Positions 1-10,918 of a stretch of 64,000 nt of DNA are shown here, piece after piece. How positions within the stretch are numbered: position 1 is the first letter of the stretch; every line of letters starts with the position of its first letter. This stretch comes from Zea mays (lineage: Eukaryota; Streptophyta; Magnoliopsida; Poales; Poaceae). The stretch spans positions 77,726,207 to 77,790,206 of the forward strand of contig NC_050098.1 of assembly GCF_902167145.1 (NCBI RefSeq), in the 5' to 3' direction. The notes beneath the pieces are model-generated. The model did no database searches and was not told the origin of the DNA. It saw only the letters and a program-made list of their open reading frames with translations. The translations under genes and the position numbers were made by a program.

Positions 1-14
1 TAAAGGAGCAATAA

Positions 15-711
15 GATGCTTTCGAGAAAAAGAACTTTGAGCTCCAGGCAACCGAAGGTTTATTGGCGGAAGCTGAAGCAAAAATAACAGAACTGAACAC
101 GAAGCTTCTCCGCCAGTCTGAGCAGTTCGAACGAGAAAAACAAGATCTTAATGCAAAGCTTGAAGCCGAAGCTCAACAAAATTCAGATTTGAGAAAACTA
201 TTGACGGACCTTCAAGAAAAATGCTTGGAATTTAGCAACAAATGCATTCAACGATTAAGAAAGATTTTTCACTCAGTTGGAGCCAGCAGTGAAAAATTCA
301 CCCCCTCAGTTGAAGATCTACCGAAAACCTTCGAACATATTGAGGGTGAAATTGACGAGCTCGACGAAGTCATAGCTGGGCACGGTGACTTCTGTGCCTG
401 GGTGGCTTCTCGGGGCACTGCTGCAGCTTTCCTAAAAGCTGGCTGCGATCATGGAAAGATTGTCAATAGGCCAAATTTCACTTTATCGCCATCAATCCTA
501 GATGATATTCCTGATCTCGCCCGAAGTATCTCTAATAGATTTGTGAAAATGATATGGACAAAAGGTGGCCGAGAAAAGGCTGGAGACGAAGCTCGGAGTC
601 ACCTTGAACCTGTAAGAAACCATACCTTGCGCTTACCTCTTCCTGCAAGCTCGATTTTTACTTATGACAACCTTATTCATGTAGGATGACGAAGCCGAAG
701 CCGATGATTAA
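15..711 (+). CDS. 3' part of antisense coiled-coil gene of element H (two exons visible)
   Basis: Open frame from 15 to 611, preceded by an in-frame TAA at 12-14 that is either a nonsense mutation or lies outside the exon. The protein begins with a charged coiled coil rich in E, K, A, L and Q (about the first 75 residues). It then has a folded-looking segment that aligns with the C-terminal part of the antisense gene of element F: shared patterns include the central GD.CA....RG.A....GC.H.KI and the later W..GGRE. A strong splice donor (CCT/GTAAGA) at 612 and an acceptor (CATGTAG/GATG) at 684 would remove a 73-bp intron and add nine acidic codons ending at TAA 709-711. Without splicing the frame runs on to a stop at 687-689. 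The function is not known. No promoter is visible because the 5' part is outside the window. Confidence 0.6.
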
Positions 712-1633
712 GAAATGATGCCGAAGCTGAAGCTCCTTGGAGATTAAATAGTAGACTTGTAATATATCCTTATCCTTCCATTGATGTATGAGAAGTGCTT
801 TGATGTGGACGAAATTTTCTTTTTTGAGCCGAAGGCGAAAAAACACCTTCCCTTCTTTTCGTACGCAGCGAAGCATAGAAAACAACATTTTCCTTCTTTC
901 CGAAGCTCTCCTTTTTGTACACGAAGCTCTTTCTTCCCCTTCTTTTTTTTTTCTTTTTGCCGAAGCAACCACTTATGCCATGAAGATGATTATCCTACAT
1001 ATGCCTGGATGAATGTTTATGAATGCAAATGATATGATGTAATGTGATGTGCAAATGAATGGCCAAACACGTATCCGAAGCCACACTCATAGCCATTATT
1101 TCCTTAAAAACAATCACACCTCAGCTCTGCATTCCCTTAGGAACGACTTTGGAGCTTCTTCGCCTTTACTTTTGGCGGAATCAGCGTTGACTTTTCGCTG
1201 TAAGCTCTGCATTCCTTTAGGAACGACTTTGGAGCTTCTTCGCCTTTACTTTTGGCGGAATCAGCGTTGACTTTTCGCTGTAAGCTCTGCATTCCCTTAG
1301 GAACGACTTTGGAGCTTCTTCGCTTTTTACTTTTTGGCACTCGATGGTGCGCTCTCAGCTTTTACATTTACATTCCTTGGGGGATTTTGCTCTTATAGAA
1401 CTAAAAAAGGAAATTACATGTGATGGCCCCATTAAAAACCTTTCTCCCCCTTTAGAAAGGAAAAGGGTGCCATAAGAAAGAAAAAACATAAAAATTACAT
1501 CAAGTTACACATAATATCGCCGAAGCTCATCCGCATTCCAAGATCTAGGAATGTCGTTGCCGTCCATATCCTTCAATCTGTATGAACCGGGTCTTGACGA
1601 GTATGCTACTAAGAAAGGTCCATCCTATTTCAA
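712..1633. other. Noncoding block between the convergent antisense gene and pol of element H
   Basis: No credible gene. Short purine- and pyrimidine-rich stretches and many CCGAAG/CTTCGG hexamers are present. It contains the 80-bp tandem repeats at 1123-1340. The pol frame continues here past its first stop to an ancestral TAA at 1505-1507. The same block is found in element F at 46129-47192. Confidence 0.6.
1123..1340 (+). repeat. 80-bp tandem repeat, about 2.7 copies
   Basis: Copy 1 is 1123-1202, copy 2 is 1203-1282 and the partial copy 3 is 1283 to about 1340. Copies 1 and 2 differ at about one base. Each unit starts with AGCTCTGCATTCC and ends with TTTTCGCTGTA. Diverged copies of the same unit lie at the matching place in element F (46626-46870). 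Confidence 0.9.
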
Positions 1634-4600
1634 CTACAACTTGCCCACTGTTTCTGGGTTAGCCACTCTCCAAAGCACCAAGTGTCCTGGCTCAATATTT
1701 TTTAGCCGAACCTTTCTATCTCGCCATTTGATTGTTTCGGCTTGATATTTATTGATGTTCTCCACGGCTTGCAGCCTGATCCCTTCTAAAGCATCCTTTT
1801 CTACAGAATAAGCAGCTTCGGAATCTGATTCTGCCGAAGCTACTACCCTTATTGATCCGGTTTTAGCTTCCTCCGGAGTTATTGCTTCGTCACCGAATAA
1901 CAACTTGAATGGAGTAAAGCCTGTAGACCTTGATGTTGTTGTGTTGTGGCTCCACACCACTTTGGTTAACTGATCTGGCCACTTTCCCCTGGGTTGATTG
2001 AAGATTAACTTCATTATTCCTGTCATTATAATGCCGTTGGCTCTTTCCACGAGTCCGTTTGACTCCGGATGCCTGACTGATGCAAAATGGATCTTCGTAC
2101 CAATTTGGTCACAGAAATCCCTGAAAGCTTCGGAGTCAAACTGTGTTCCATTATCCACAGTGATAGCCTTTGGCACCCCGAAACGACAAACAATATTCTG
2201 CCAGAAAAACTTTTGGACGGTGGCCGAAGTTATTGTGGCTAAAGGCTTTGCCTCAATCCATTTAGAAAAATATTCCACAGCTACTACAACATATCTCATG
2301 TTCCCCTGGGCCGGTGGTAACGGACCTAACAAGTCAAGGCCCCACCTTTGCAATGGCCAAGTGGGTTGTATGAGCTGTGTTAAGGACGAAGGTTGTTTTT
2401 TATCTCTTGCACATTTTTGACAACCTTCGCATTTTTGAACTAATTCCGCTGCATCTGAAGCTGCCTTCGGCCAATAAAACCCTTGGCGGAAAATTTTTCC
2501 AAGTAACGGCCTAGATCCAATGTGAGATCCACACAGGCCTGCATGTATTTCTTTCATTAAATCTATACCTTCGGTTCTAGATAAACACTTGAGTAGCGGA
2601 GCACAAACTCCATGCTTGTACAACTCCCCTTCTATCATGACATATGGACGAGCTCTTGCCTCTATCCTCCTGTTATAAGCTTCGTCATCTGAAAGGAATT
2701 TACCCTGAAGATAAGAGATGATCTCAGTTCTCCAATCTTCGCTATAAACAGGAGATATATTGAGGACTGCTCTTTCAAGAAGTTCCACCGAAGGTGCTTT
2801 TATTGTTTCGAAGAACACATCCGAAGGTAAGGGCAGCCCCTGTGCTGCTGACTTAGCTAGCAAATCAGCATGCTCATTTTGTCCTCGAGGGATATTTTTG
2901 ACAGAAAATCCCTTGAAGGAAGCTTCAACTCTTCGAACCATATCCAGATACTTTTCAAGCTTCGGATCTTTAGCCTTGCAACTCTTGTCGATATGACCCG
3001 AAACAACTTGGGAATCAGTTTTAAGAATGGCCCTTCTGATCCCCATTGCTTTTAACTTCCGAAGACCCAGAAGCAGGGCTTCATACTCGGCAATGTTGTT
3101 TGTGCAACTAAAATCAAGCTTTGCCGCATAACAAGTTTTAACTTTGGAAGGTGAAACCAACACAGCAGCCGCTCCCGCTCCGAAGGTTCCCCAGGACCCA
3201 TCGCAAAACACTGTCCATGCTTCGGCGTCTTTATTTGTTTCTTCCTCCTGAGCCCCTGGCGTCCAGTCAGCAATGAAGTCTGCTAACGCCTGGGACTGAA
3301 TCGAAGATCTATGAACATATTCAATACAAAATTCATTGAGCTCTGCAACCCATTTTCCAATCCTTCCAGTAGCTTCTCGGTTCCTCATAATATCCTTCAG
3401 AGGTTGTGAAGAAGGAACAATTATGTTGTAAGCTTGAAAATAGTGCCGAAGCTTCCTGGATGCCATCAAAACAGCATATAACACCTTCTTTAATTCTGTG
3501 TAGTTTTTCTTTGATATACTAAGAACTTCAGATACAAAATATACTGGGACCTGCCTCCTAACTTGGCCATCAAGCTTCTCCTGGACAAGTGCTGCACTTA
3601 CCGCTGAATGCGAAGCTGCTACATATAATAATAAAGGAGCCCCTGGCGTAGGTGGAGTTAGTGCTGTTAGATCTATCAAATACTGCTTCAGCTCTTCGAA
3701 AGCCTTCTGCTGGATTGGTCCCCATTGAAAGACTTCAGCTGACTTCAACACTTCGAAGAATGGTAAGTTTCTCTCTGCTGATCTGGATATGAATCTATTA
3801 AGAGATGCCAACCTTCCTGTCAATCTTTGAGCCCCCTTTTTTGTAGTTGGTGGCTCCATCCGAAGTATAGCTTCAATCTTACTTGGATTAGCTTCAATTC
3901 CCTTTGTTGAAACCAAGCATCCTAGAAATTTCCCCTTCTTTACTCCGAAGACGCATTTTTCTGGATTCAACTTTAAGCCAGCTTGTCTGAAACTGGCGAA
4001 GGTCTCCTGCAGGTCAGCAATATGATTCTCCTGCTTCGTGCTTTTTACAATGATGTCATCAACATAAGTTAGCACATTTCTGCCTATCTGAGACTGGAGA
4101 ACCTTCGCAGTCATTCTGCTGAAACTTCCTCCAGCATTTTTGAGCCCCTCAGGCATCCGAAGATAACAATATGTGCCACTTGGAGTTATGAAGCTAGTCT
4201 TCGGCTCATCTTCCTTCTTCATCCAGATTTGATGATAGCCTGAGTAACAGTCTAACAGACTCATGAGCTCTGAAGAAGCTGCTGCATCAACTAAAGAATC
4301 TATCCTTGGCAGTGGGAATTCATCCTTCGGACAAGCCTTGTTAAGATCTGTAAAATCGATACACATTCGCCACCTGCCATTGGCCTTTTTTACCATAACA
4401 GTGTTAGCTAGCCATTCTGGGTACTTCACTTCTCTGATAACTCCTGCACTGAGGAGTCTTTTGACTTCGTTGCGAGCACCTTCGGCCTTATCATTTAACA
4501 TTTTCCGAAGCCTTTGCTTTCTAGGTCTGAAGGATGGATCGACATTGAGCGAGTGCTCAATAACATCCCTATTAACTCCGTAGAGATCATTGGCTGACCA

Positions 4601-5458
4601 TGCAAAAACATCTTTGTTGTTGAACAAAAACCTTATTAAGGTTTTCTCTTGTTCTTCGGATAACTGAGAGCCCAACAGCACCTTCTGCTCTGCTATATCC
4701 TCACATAAGAGCATGGGCTTCGGCTGATCTGCTGAAGCTGCTTTCTCCCTTCTGAATTTGTATTGTTCACAAGCCTCAGCTCCATCTATGTTATGGATTG
4801 CTTTTGAATCAGTCCAGTTTCCTTCGGCCCTTCTGGCAGCTTCCTGGCTTCCATGAATAGCGATGGGTCCTTGATCCGAAGGTATCTTCATGCAAAGATA
4901 GTCAGGGTGAAGAATTGCTTCAAAAGCATTGAGGGTGCCACGACCAATAATTGCATTGTAAGGGTATTCCATGTCAACAATGTCAAACACAACTTGCTCA
5001 GTTCTAGTGTTGTTGCTGAACCCGAAGGTCACTGACATGGTAATCTTGCCCAGTGCTACAATCTGTCTTCCTCCGAAGCCACAGAGAGGATGTGTAGCAT
5101 CATGAATCTTATCTTCTGGCTCTTGCATTTGTCTGAAGGCCTTAGCAAATATGATATCAGCTGCACTTCCTGTGTCAACCAAGACATTGTGGACCAGGAA
5201 TCCTTTGATAACACAAGAGATAACCATGGCATCGTTGTGTGGGTAATCCTTGAGCTGAAGGTCCTCTTGGGAGAAGGTAATAGGAATGTGAGACCATCTT
5301 GACTTGATGAAGGATCCTTGCACCCCAACATGCTGTACCCTTCTCTGTGCTTCCTTCTTTAGTTTCTTGTTAGCTGGCTCTGAGGACGAGCCACCTGTAA
5401 TCGGGAGCACCAGCTTCGGGTCCGAAGCAGCTCCAGCTTGGTCGTTGAACGAAGCCAT
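1634..5458 (-). CDS. pol: Pol polyprotein of element H (protease, RT, two RNase H domains, integrase)
   Basis: An uninterrupted frame of 1274 codons from ATG 5458, the first ATG after the LTR. The open frame extends upstream into the LTR but only with a TTG. Order of domains: a short basic N-terminus, an aspartic protease with LVDTGSA near residue 95, reverse transcriptase with YVDD at about 465-468, and a first RNase H whose usual catalytic Asp is lost (LYVAAS). Next come a second RNase H with FCDGSWG near 750 and an integrase with the zinc-binding CEGC, then VDNGTQF and a downstream SNGLVERANG. Double RNase H is typical of Tat elements. TAG 1634-1636, where relatives read through, and a second TAG nine bases on cut off about the last 40 residues; the ancestral stop is TAA 1505-1507. 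All catalytic centres lie upstream of these stops. No gag precedes it. Confidence 0.9.
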   Translation of the reverse strand: MASFNDQAGAASDPKLVLPITGGSSSEPANKKLKKEAQRRVQHVGVQGSFIKSRWSHIPITFSQEDLQLKDYPHNDAMVISCVIKGFLVHNVLVDTGSAADIIFAKAFRQMQEPEDKIHDATHPLCGFGGRQIVALGKITMSVTFGFSNNTRTEQVVFDIVDMEYPYNAIIGRGTLNAFEAILHPDYLCMKIPSDQGPIAIHGSQEAARRAEGNWTDSKAIHNIDGAEACEQYKFRREKAASADQPKPMLLCEDIAEQKVLLGSQLSEEQEKTLIRFLFNNKDVFAWSANDLYGVNRDVIEHSLNVDPSFRPRKQRLRKMLNDKAEGARNEVKRLLSAGVIREVKYPEWLANTVMVKKANGRWRMCIDFTDLNKACPKDEFPLPRIDSLVDAAASSELMSLLDCYSGYHQIWMKKEDEPKTSFITPSGTYCYLRMPEGLKNAGGSFSRMTAKVLQSQIGRNVLTYVDDIIVKSTKQENHIADLQETFASFRQAGLKLNPEKCVFGVKKGKFLGCLVSTKGIEANPSKIEAILRMEPPTTKKGAQRLTGRLASLNRFISRSAERNLPFFEVLKSAEVFQWGPIQQKAFEELKQYLIDLTALTPPTPGAPLLLYVAASHSAVSAALVQEKLDGQVRRQVPVYFVSEVLSISKKNYTELKKVLYAVLMASRKLRHYFQAYNIIVPSSQPLKDIMRNREATGRIGKWVAELNEFCIEYVHRSSIQSQALADFIADWTPGAQEEETNKDAEAWTVFCDGSWGTFGAGAAAVLVSPSKVKTCYAAKLDFSCTNNIAEYEALLLGLRKLKAMGIRRAILKTDSQVVSGHIDKSCKAKDPKLEKYLDMVRRVEASFKGFSVKNIPRGQNEHADLLAKSAAQGLPLPSDVFFETIKAPSVELLERAVLNISPVYSEDWRTEIISYLQGKFLSDDEAYNRRIEARARPYVMIEGELYKHGVCAPLLKCLSRTEGIDLMKEIHAGLCGSHIGSRPLLGKIFRQGFYWPKAASDAAELVQKCEGCQKCARDKKQPSSLTQLIQPTWPLQRWGLDLLGPLPPAQGNMRYVVVAVEYFSKWIEAKPLATITSATVQKFFWQNIVCRFGVPKAITVDNGTQFDSEAFRDFCDQIGTKIHFASVRHPESNGLVERANGIIMTGIMKLIFNQPRGKWPDQLTKVVWSHNTTTSRSTGFTPFKLLFGDEAITPEEAKTGSIRVVASAESDSEAAYSVEKDALEGIRLQAVENINKYQAETIKWRDRKVRLKNIEPGHLVLWRVANPETVGKL

Positions 5459-5484
5459 CAGCTCAAAAAGTGGAAGTGAGTTCA

Positions 5485-5501
5485 CCGGAGGTGGGCGCCA
5501 A
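5485..5501 (-). promoter_or_regulatory. Primer binding site of element H
   Basis: Directly inside the 5' LTR on the minus strand: TTGGCGCCCACCTCCGG. The identical sequence lies in the same place in element F (48767-48783). The matching tRNA was not identified. Confidence 0.7.
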
Positions 5502-6086
5502 TGTTGGGGACTTGTTCTCAAATGCTATGAATTAAGAACAAGGCAACATAAAATGTTAAATGTTAACGTCCTTCGTCCATGAAGCATTATTCCCTTGAGG
5601 ATAATGGGCCTTGGACGAAGGTTGATGAGAGTAAAATTACGAAGCTTAAGTTTTCGTAATTAAATTTCAATACATATTGTGAGATAACATAAAATGAAAG
5701 GTATAAAGAAGGTAAATGAATCATAGACGAGTTATGTTATATTTACTTAATATATTGAATCATTGAATACAATAATACCTCTGCCTTGGCAAAGGTTGGA
5801 TTCCGAAAGATGCGATTGCAATTACCAGAATGTGTGAACAGTAAAGGAATACTGTTCACTATTTATAGTCACAGGGCGCAGCCTGTGGGGAATTACAAGT
5901 ATGCCCCTTATAAAAGTTTACAACATTGACTCAGACCTTTATGGACTAAAAGGTCATTCTATCTTTAAGTCGGTTTATAATACCGAAGCTTCATGAAGAG
6001 GAACCTTCGGCCATCTTATACAAACAGCTTCAGCCGAAAGCCGCTTCTTTCTAGAAGACCTTCGGCGACGAAGCATAGGCCCAACA
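5502..6086 (-). repeat. 5' LTR of element H
   Basis: 585 bp, beginning TGTTGGGGACTTG and ending GGCCCAACA on the plus strand. It is clearly related to the 661-bp LTRs of F and the 668-bp LTR of G. A minus-strand TATA box (CTATAAATAG) lies at 5859-5868, directly next to a perfect 10-bp inverted repeat (5834-5859). The partner LTR is outside the window. Confidence 0.85.
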
Positions 6087-6963
6087 ATCACACTATCTTA
6101 ATAGATCCATTTCATCTAGTAGATATAACTTATCCTAATAAGATCCATCTTACCTTAAAAAGATTCTATCTTATCCTTCCATCTTATCCCAACCACTATG
6201 CTTAACAACCATGATCTAATCGAAATTTAATTAGATCCTATACAATCTAAGTTATACCAATCTAATCTTGATCCCATCTAATCAACCATGATCTAATCCA
6301 AATTAATCAGATCTTATGTAGTATAATCTAGTCATACTCATCTAATCTTGATCCTATCTAATCTAGTATGAAGTACTTAATCGGTTAGTTAATGCTGCTT
6401 AAAAGAGATTAGGCTCTATAAATTGCTTTCTGACCTAACTCACTTAATCCTAAATTGGTGCTTTAGACCAACTCGGCCATGCACTACCTGACCTACCTGA
6501 TAGGTTGCCTAATTCATCTATCCCAACCTAAAAGCAAAGTAAAACTCGATTTGACCTATCTACCTACCCCATGTACCCACAATTGTTATCTTAACTCGGA
6601 TGGTAACACCAAGACCGAAGAAGGAAGACATCAACGCCAACAAGGAAGGATATGAGTAGAACCAGATCTTCAGAAGACTCAAGATCCACTATCCAAGATG
6701 AAGTAATTTTTTTGCTATAATCTTTCTTGCCTCAACCTATCCTTACTATAACCATCTCTCATCTTGCCTAACTGTGTGGCTAAACATAAAAGATACCCAT
6801 GATTTTTCTAATCACCTGCTAATTAGAATTAAAGACTAAGAAAAAGGGGAGACTCATAATTTTTGGAACCAAATAGAAACTAGAACCTAAATTACAAACC
6901 AATCTTTCTATATCCCTTTTCTTACTAATCTCGAGGACGAGATTATTTCAAGGGGGTAGGATG
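6087..6963 (+). other. Internal fragment of element A (chromovirus-like), no coding frame
   Basis: AT-rich sequence without a credible gene, left between the LTR of H and the LTR of A. Near 6930-6963 it has a block containing CTCGAGGACGAGATTATT and a purine tract, AAGGGGGTAGGATG. This closely resembles the end of pol plus the polypurine tract in element E (50536-50571), so it is the 3' internal end of a plus-strand chromovirus. Confidence 0.6.
6205..6372 (+). repeat. Imperfect ~80-bp direct duplication in element A
   Basis: Two adjacent diverged copies, each starting ACCATGATCTAATC and ending near ATCTTGATCC(C/T)ATCTAATC. Confidence 0.55.
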
Positions 6964-7720
6964 TGTAACACCCTAAAATCCTATTTTGAGATTTAACAAA
7001 ATCCTCTACAATTTTAAAATCTAAAAGTGATCTTAATAAGGATTTTCTCACCTAAGACAAACGAATGGAAAATTTAGATGATTCAAATTTAGATTTTGAA
7101 TTCTAACACTGGAATTGAAATTAAGTAAATAAAAAATATGATCCTTTGTTTGAAGAAATTGTTTATGACATAAAAACTATTATTATTGAATTGCATATAA
7201 AGTTGGAAGCATTTATATACATGAGCAAGACAATAAATAAATTAAAACAAAACCTTTGCATTCATGCTGGAATTTTGGTTGTGAATTTATCTTGAAATTG
7301 ACGGTTGTGAATTTACCTTGAATTTGAAACATGAAATCAAGTTTGAGATTTGGAAATTTGAAATCAGAACACCAAACACAAATTGAGAAAAAAAATAAAA
7401 GCAAAAAAGAAAGAGAGCCTACCTGATCGATCCATCTCTAGCCCCAGCCCTTTTATTCCCTACCGCAAGCAGCCATATCGCTTTGCATTTTTTTCTATTT
7501 CTTTATTCCCCTTTACGTGCATGACATTAGCATTAGGCAAGCATTGGATCATCATGCAAATCAGATACGTCTTCCTGCTCGCGTCTGTTGCCAACAAACC
7601 GACCACCAGATGAGTTTATTAGGGTCCGTTCACACAAATCTCACCGCTTAGATCCTTGGTCGTTCAAGTCCTAGGTTCCCGTGGTATATGTAGTGCACTC
7701 CCTCTCATCCCATTAATTCA
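6964..7720 (+). repeat. Start of the 3' LTR of element A, cut by element B
   Basis: Begins TGTAACACCCTAAAATCC right after a polypurine tract and runs 757 bp to the point where the inverted LTR of B starts (7721). The five bases before B are ATTCA, the expected target duplication; the other copy would lie beyond the window. The rest of this LTR is not visible. No gene. Confidence 0.65.
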
Positions 7721-9444
7721 TGTAACACCCGGATTTACGGAACAAAGCCGGGTGCATTTCATATATGCGCCAGAGAAGACAACATATATAATAACAGAGT
7801 GCATAGAGATAAATGTCATAAATATTATAAATATACTTATTAATTAGATGAAGACTTACAAAAATAAATTATAAAATAAAGCGAAATAAATATTATTCCC
7901 TGACGCCACAAAGCTGACTGGGAGACATCACCTAGATCAAGTCGAAAGCCTCAGTGTTAGGCGGCTCCTTTTCGAGCACCTGTTCTTCTCCTGTGGAGGT
8001 GTGAGACAGCAAGAGTGAGCTCACATACGATCATAGCTCAACAAGTTGTGGGAAATAATGTGTGTGAACTCACCAAAGGTGGGAGTTCATGTGAAGTGTA
8101 AGACTGATCAACAAAATAAAGGCTGAAGCTAAGCATTGCTTTTATAAGTTGGTCAAAATTTTATTAGCAGTTACTAAGTACAAGTAAATACCAAACCTTA
8201 GTAATTATAAGTAAAAGTAATAATAAAATAATCTCAAATGCAATGCAAATGACAAATTAAGTTTTAATTCCATAGATTAATCATGTGAGGGTCCGAGCTG
8301 CTCATGACCGTGAGCACGGCTAGTATACCAGTTTTACACTCTGCAGAGGTTGCATATCTTTACTCACAAGTCATGTTACCCATCTGCCAAGAGACGGCCA
8401 ATCCCATACACTTCTACCGAGGAGGCGAGGCAGGGTAACACTACGAGGCCTTTACAAAGTTCCACTAACTTCAAAAAACTAGCTACAGTTTATAGGAAGC
8501 TCCAGTGCAGGAATCCCTCGCCTGACTGTCATCGCAGCAAAATCAACCCAAAGACCTCCCTACACTGACTACTCTCCTACTGCCCTTGCCCCTTTCTGGT
8601 AAGAAAGTCATCCACTAGCCTTCCTAGTTAATCAGCTAAGAGCATCACATACTACCCTTGTGGTAGCATTGTTTTCCCGGATGGTCGCTCCATGTTCCCA
8701 TTAACATAATTAACTTAACATGAACAGTAATAATAAACAAATAATAAAAGTGTAATCATAAATAGTGTACCTCCATACCCAAATCCACATAAAGCAATAG
8801 CAGGTACTACTCAAAAATATTTCAGTGGTAAAACAAGGTATAAACAAATAAGTAATCAAGGGCACAGCTTGCTCGTCTACTCACATGAACGAAATACATA
8901 CATAGTATAGAAAAAATTAACATCATACCAAACATGTAAATAAAATACACAATAAAAATCTCCACATTAAAATAAGAACCTAAGAACATGAATCATTAAT
9001 TTTGGAGTTATAGATTTTAAGATATGAATTTCCAAAGGTTTTATGAATTTATTACAAGGTTAAGTGAGAGATAAATTTTAATGTGTATTTCATGTCAAAA
9101 TAGTGGCACTAATGGATAAACAATAATATTATAAAATTTTAGGAACTGGAATGGATCAATTTGGAATTAAAATGAATTAAATATGAATTTTCCAAGTTTC
9201 TAGAATTTATTTTGTATTAAAAACCAATTTCTATATTTATTTCTCTATTTCTAACTTTCTCTGGGCTGGGCCTTGAATTTTAGAAAGGTCAGGGGCCTTG
9301 GCGCAAGATTTTCTAGACTCAGCGCACAGAAGCCCAAGACTGCGGGTTGATTTGTGTATTGGTTAGGGTCTCTTCAACAAAATGTACCCGCGAAGGGGTA
9401 TCAAGGATTTCTGACCGTTGGATCAATAGGTGACGCACGAGATT
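7721..9444 (-). repeat. 3' LTR of element B, first part
   Basis: Starts TGTAACACCCGG. It is recognisably the reverse complement of the LTR of element E (for example 7780-8100 against 53550-53880, and 8281-8420 against 53290-53400). It is interrupted at 9444 by element C, whose AGATT duplication is 9440-9444 and 54925-54929. It resumes at 54930. The two parts total about 3.28 kb, close to the 3.38 kb of E's LTR. No gene. Confidence 0.85.
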
Positions 9445-10858
9445 TGTCGGGTACCATAATTAGGGGGTACCCCCAACACTCCTAAACTCGGCTGGTAATC
9501 ACCATCAACACAAGCTGCAGAGACTGATGGGCGCAATTTAGGTCAAGGCTTCGTCTACTCAAGGGACGCGATCTCGCCTCGCCCGAGCCCAGCCTTCGGC
9601 CGGAACAGTAGTCCCAGGCAAATTCACGCCTCGCCCGAGGGCCTCCTCAAGCAACAGGCGCACCCTCGACTCGCCCGAGGCCCAGCTCGGGCAGGCTTCG
9701 CAGTGAAGCAACCTTGGCCGGATCGCCTCGCCAACCGATCGTATCGCAGGAGCATTCAATGCGAGGATCGCATGACACCTTATCCTGACGCACGTTCCTC
9801 AGTCGGCAGGGCCGAAGTGACCGCAGTCACTTCACCCTTCCACTGACCGACCTGACAGGAAAACAGCGTCGCCTGCCTCGCCCCGACTGCTGTGCACCCG
9901 CCAGGGTGAGGTTGACAACAGCTAAGTCCAGCCTTAGGTGCAACAGGAAGCTCCGCCTCGCCCGACCTTGGGCCTCGGCCTCAGAAGGAGGTCTCCGCCT
10001 CGCCCGACCTCAGGGCTCGGCCCCGGCCTCGGCCTCGGAAGGTGGTCTCCGCCTCGCCCGACCCCAGGGCTCGACCTCAACCTCGGCCTCGGAGGATGGT
10101 CTCCGCCTCTCCCGACCCCAGGGCTCAGCCTCAACCTCGACCTCAAAAGGAATCGCGTCCTCACCCCACCCCAGCCTCGGCCTTAGGAGGAGTCTCCACC
10201 TCGCCCGACCTTGGTCTCGGACCGACCACGCCACAGGGGGTACATCATTACCCTACCCCTAGCTAGCTCAGGCTACGGGGAACAAGACCGGCGTCCCATC
10301 TGGCTTGCCCCGGTAAACAAGTAATGATGGCACCCCGCGTGCGTCCATGACGATGGCGGTTCCCAAGCCCCCTACGGAAGCAAGGAGACGTCAGCAAGGT
10401 CCCGGCAGCCCCAACAGCTGTGCTTCTACAGGGCTCAAGCGCTCCTCCAACGGCCACGACACCGCGTGCACAGGGCTCTAGCGCTTCTCCGACAGCCACG
10501 TTGGCATGTACATAGGGCTCTGGCTCCTCTCTGCCGGACACGTTAGCATATAGCTACACCCCCATTGTACACCTGGACCCCCTCCTTGCATCTAAAAAAG
10601 GAAGGTCCAGGGCCCACATACGGGGGGGTGGTCGCGCGGGAGGACGGACCGACGAACAGGCTCACACACACTCTCTCTCTCTCCCTCGCGAACGCTTGTA
10701 ACACCCTACTGCAAGCGTATCCACCCTGGGCGCAGGATAACACGAGCCGCGGTTTTTCCCCCCTTGTGTCCCATCTCACGCCAACCCATCTGGGCTGGGA
10801 CACGCAGCGACAATTTTACTCGTCTGTCCAGGGACCCCCCGGGGTCAAAACGCCGACA
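9445..10858 (+). repeat. 5' LTR of element C
   Basis: 1414 bp, TGTCGGG to CCGACA. GC-rich, with a block of tandem units at 9950-10215. The promoter position has TCTAAAAAAG at 10591-10600 where the 3' copy has a proper TATAAAA (54664-54670). A CT/CA microsatellite lies at about 10662-10684. Open frames here in several phases are compositional and not genes. Confidence 0.93.
9950..10215 (+). repeat. GC-rich ~60-bp tandem units in the LTR of C
   Basis: About five imperfect units built around CTCCGCCTCGCCCGACC followed by CTCGGCCTC-type stretches. The same array is at about 54022-54290 in the other LTR, so it predates the insertion. Confidence 0.8.
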
Positions 10859-10880
10859 GTTGGCGCGCCAGGTAGGGGCC
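10859..10880 (+). promoter_or_regulatory. Primer binding site of element C
   Basis: Immediately after the LTR: GTTGGCGCGCCAGGTAGGGG. The place and the TGGCGC start are as expected for a tRNA primer site of this lineage. The exact tRNA was not determined. Confidence 0.7.
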
Positions 10881-10918
10881 TGCTGCGTGTTGACGAACAA
10901 CTTCCCGTCGAGCTCCAG

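Larger units (their letters stand above)
1..6086 (-). mobile_element. Element H: Tat-lineage Ty3/gypsy retrotransposon with pol but no gag (left end outside window)
   Basis: The element lies on the minus strand. Reading that way, its 5' LTR is 6086-5502, followed by a primer site, pol (5458-1634), a noncoding block with 80-bp repeats, and then an oppositely oriented gene (plus strand, up to 711) that runs out of the window. The pol start lies only 43 bases after the LTR, so there is no room for gag. The LTR ends (TGTTGGGGAC...), the primer site and the leader match those of element F at 41932-49444. The double RNase H in pol and the antisense gene before the 3' LTR are known marks of the Tat lineage. 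The right junction is at 6086/6087; the left target duplication cannot be seen. Confidence 0.85.

Noticed and set aside
5459..5521. Longer pol start inside the LTR of H
   Set aside because: The upstream extension begins with TTG and runs through the primer site; ATG 5458 is the first proper start.
9906..10266. Proline/arginine-rich frames in three phases
   Set aside because: They are translations of the GC-rich tandem units in the LTR of C.
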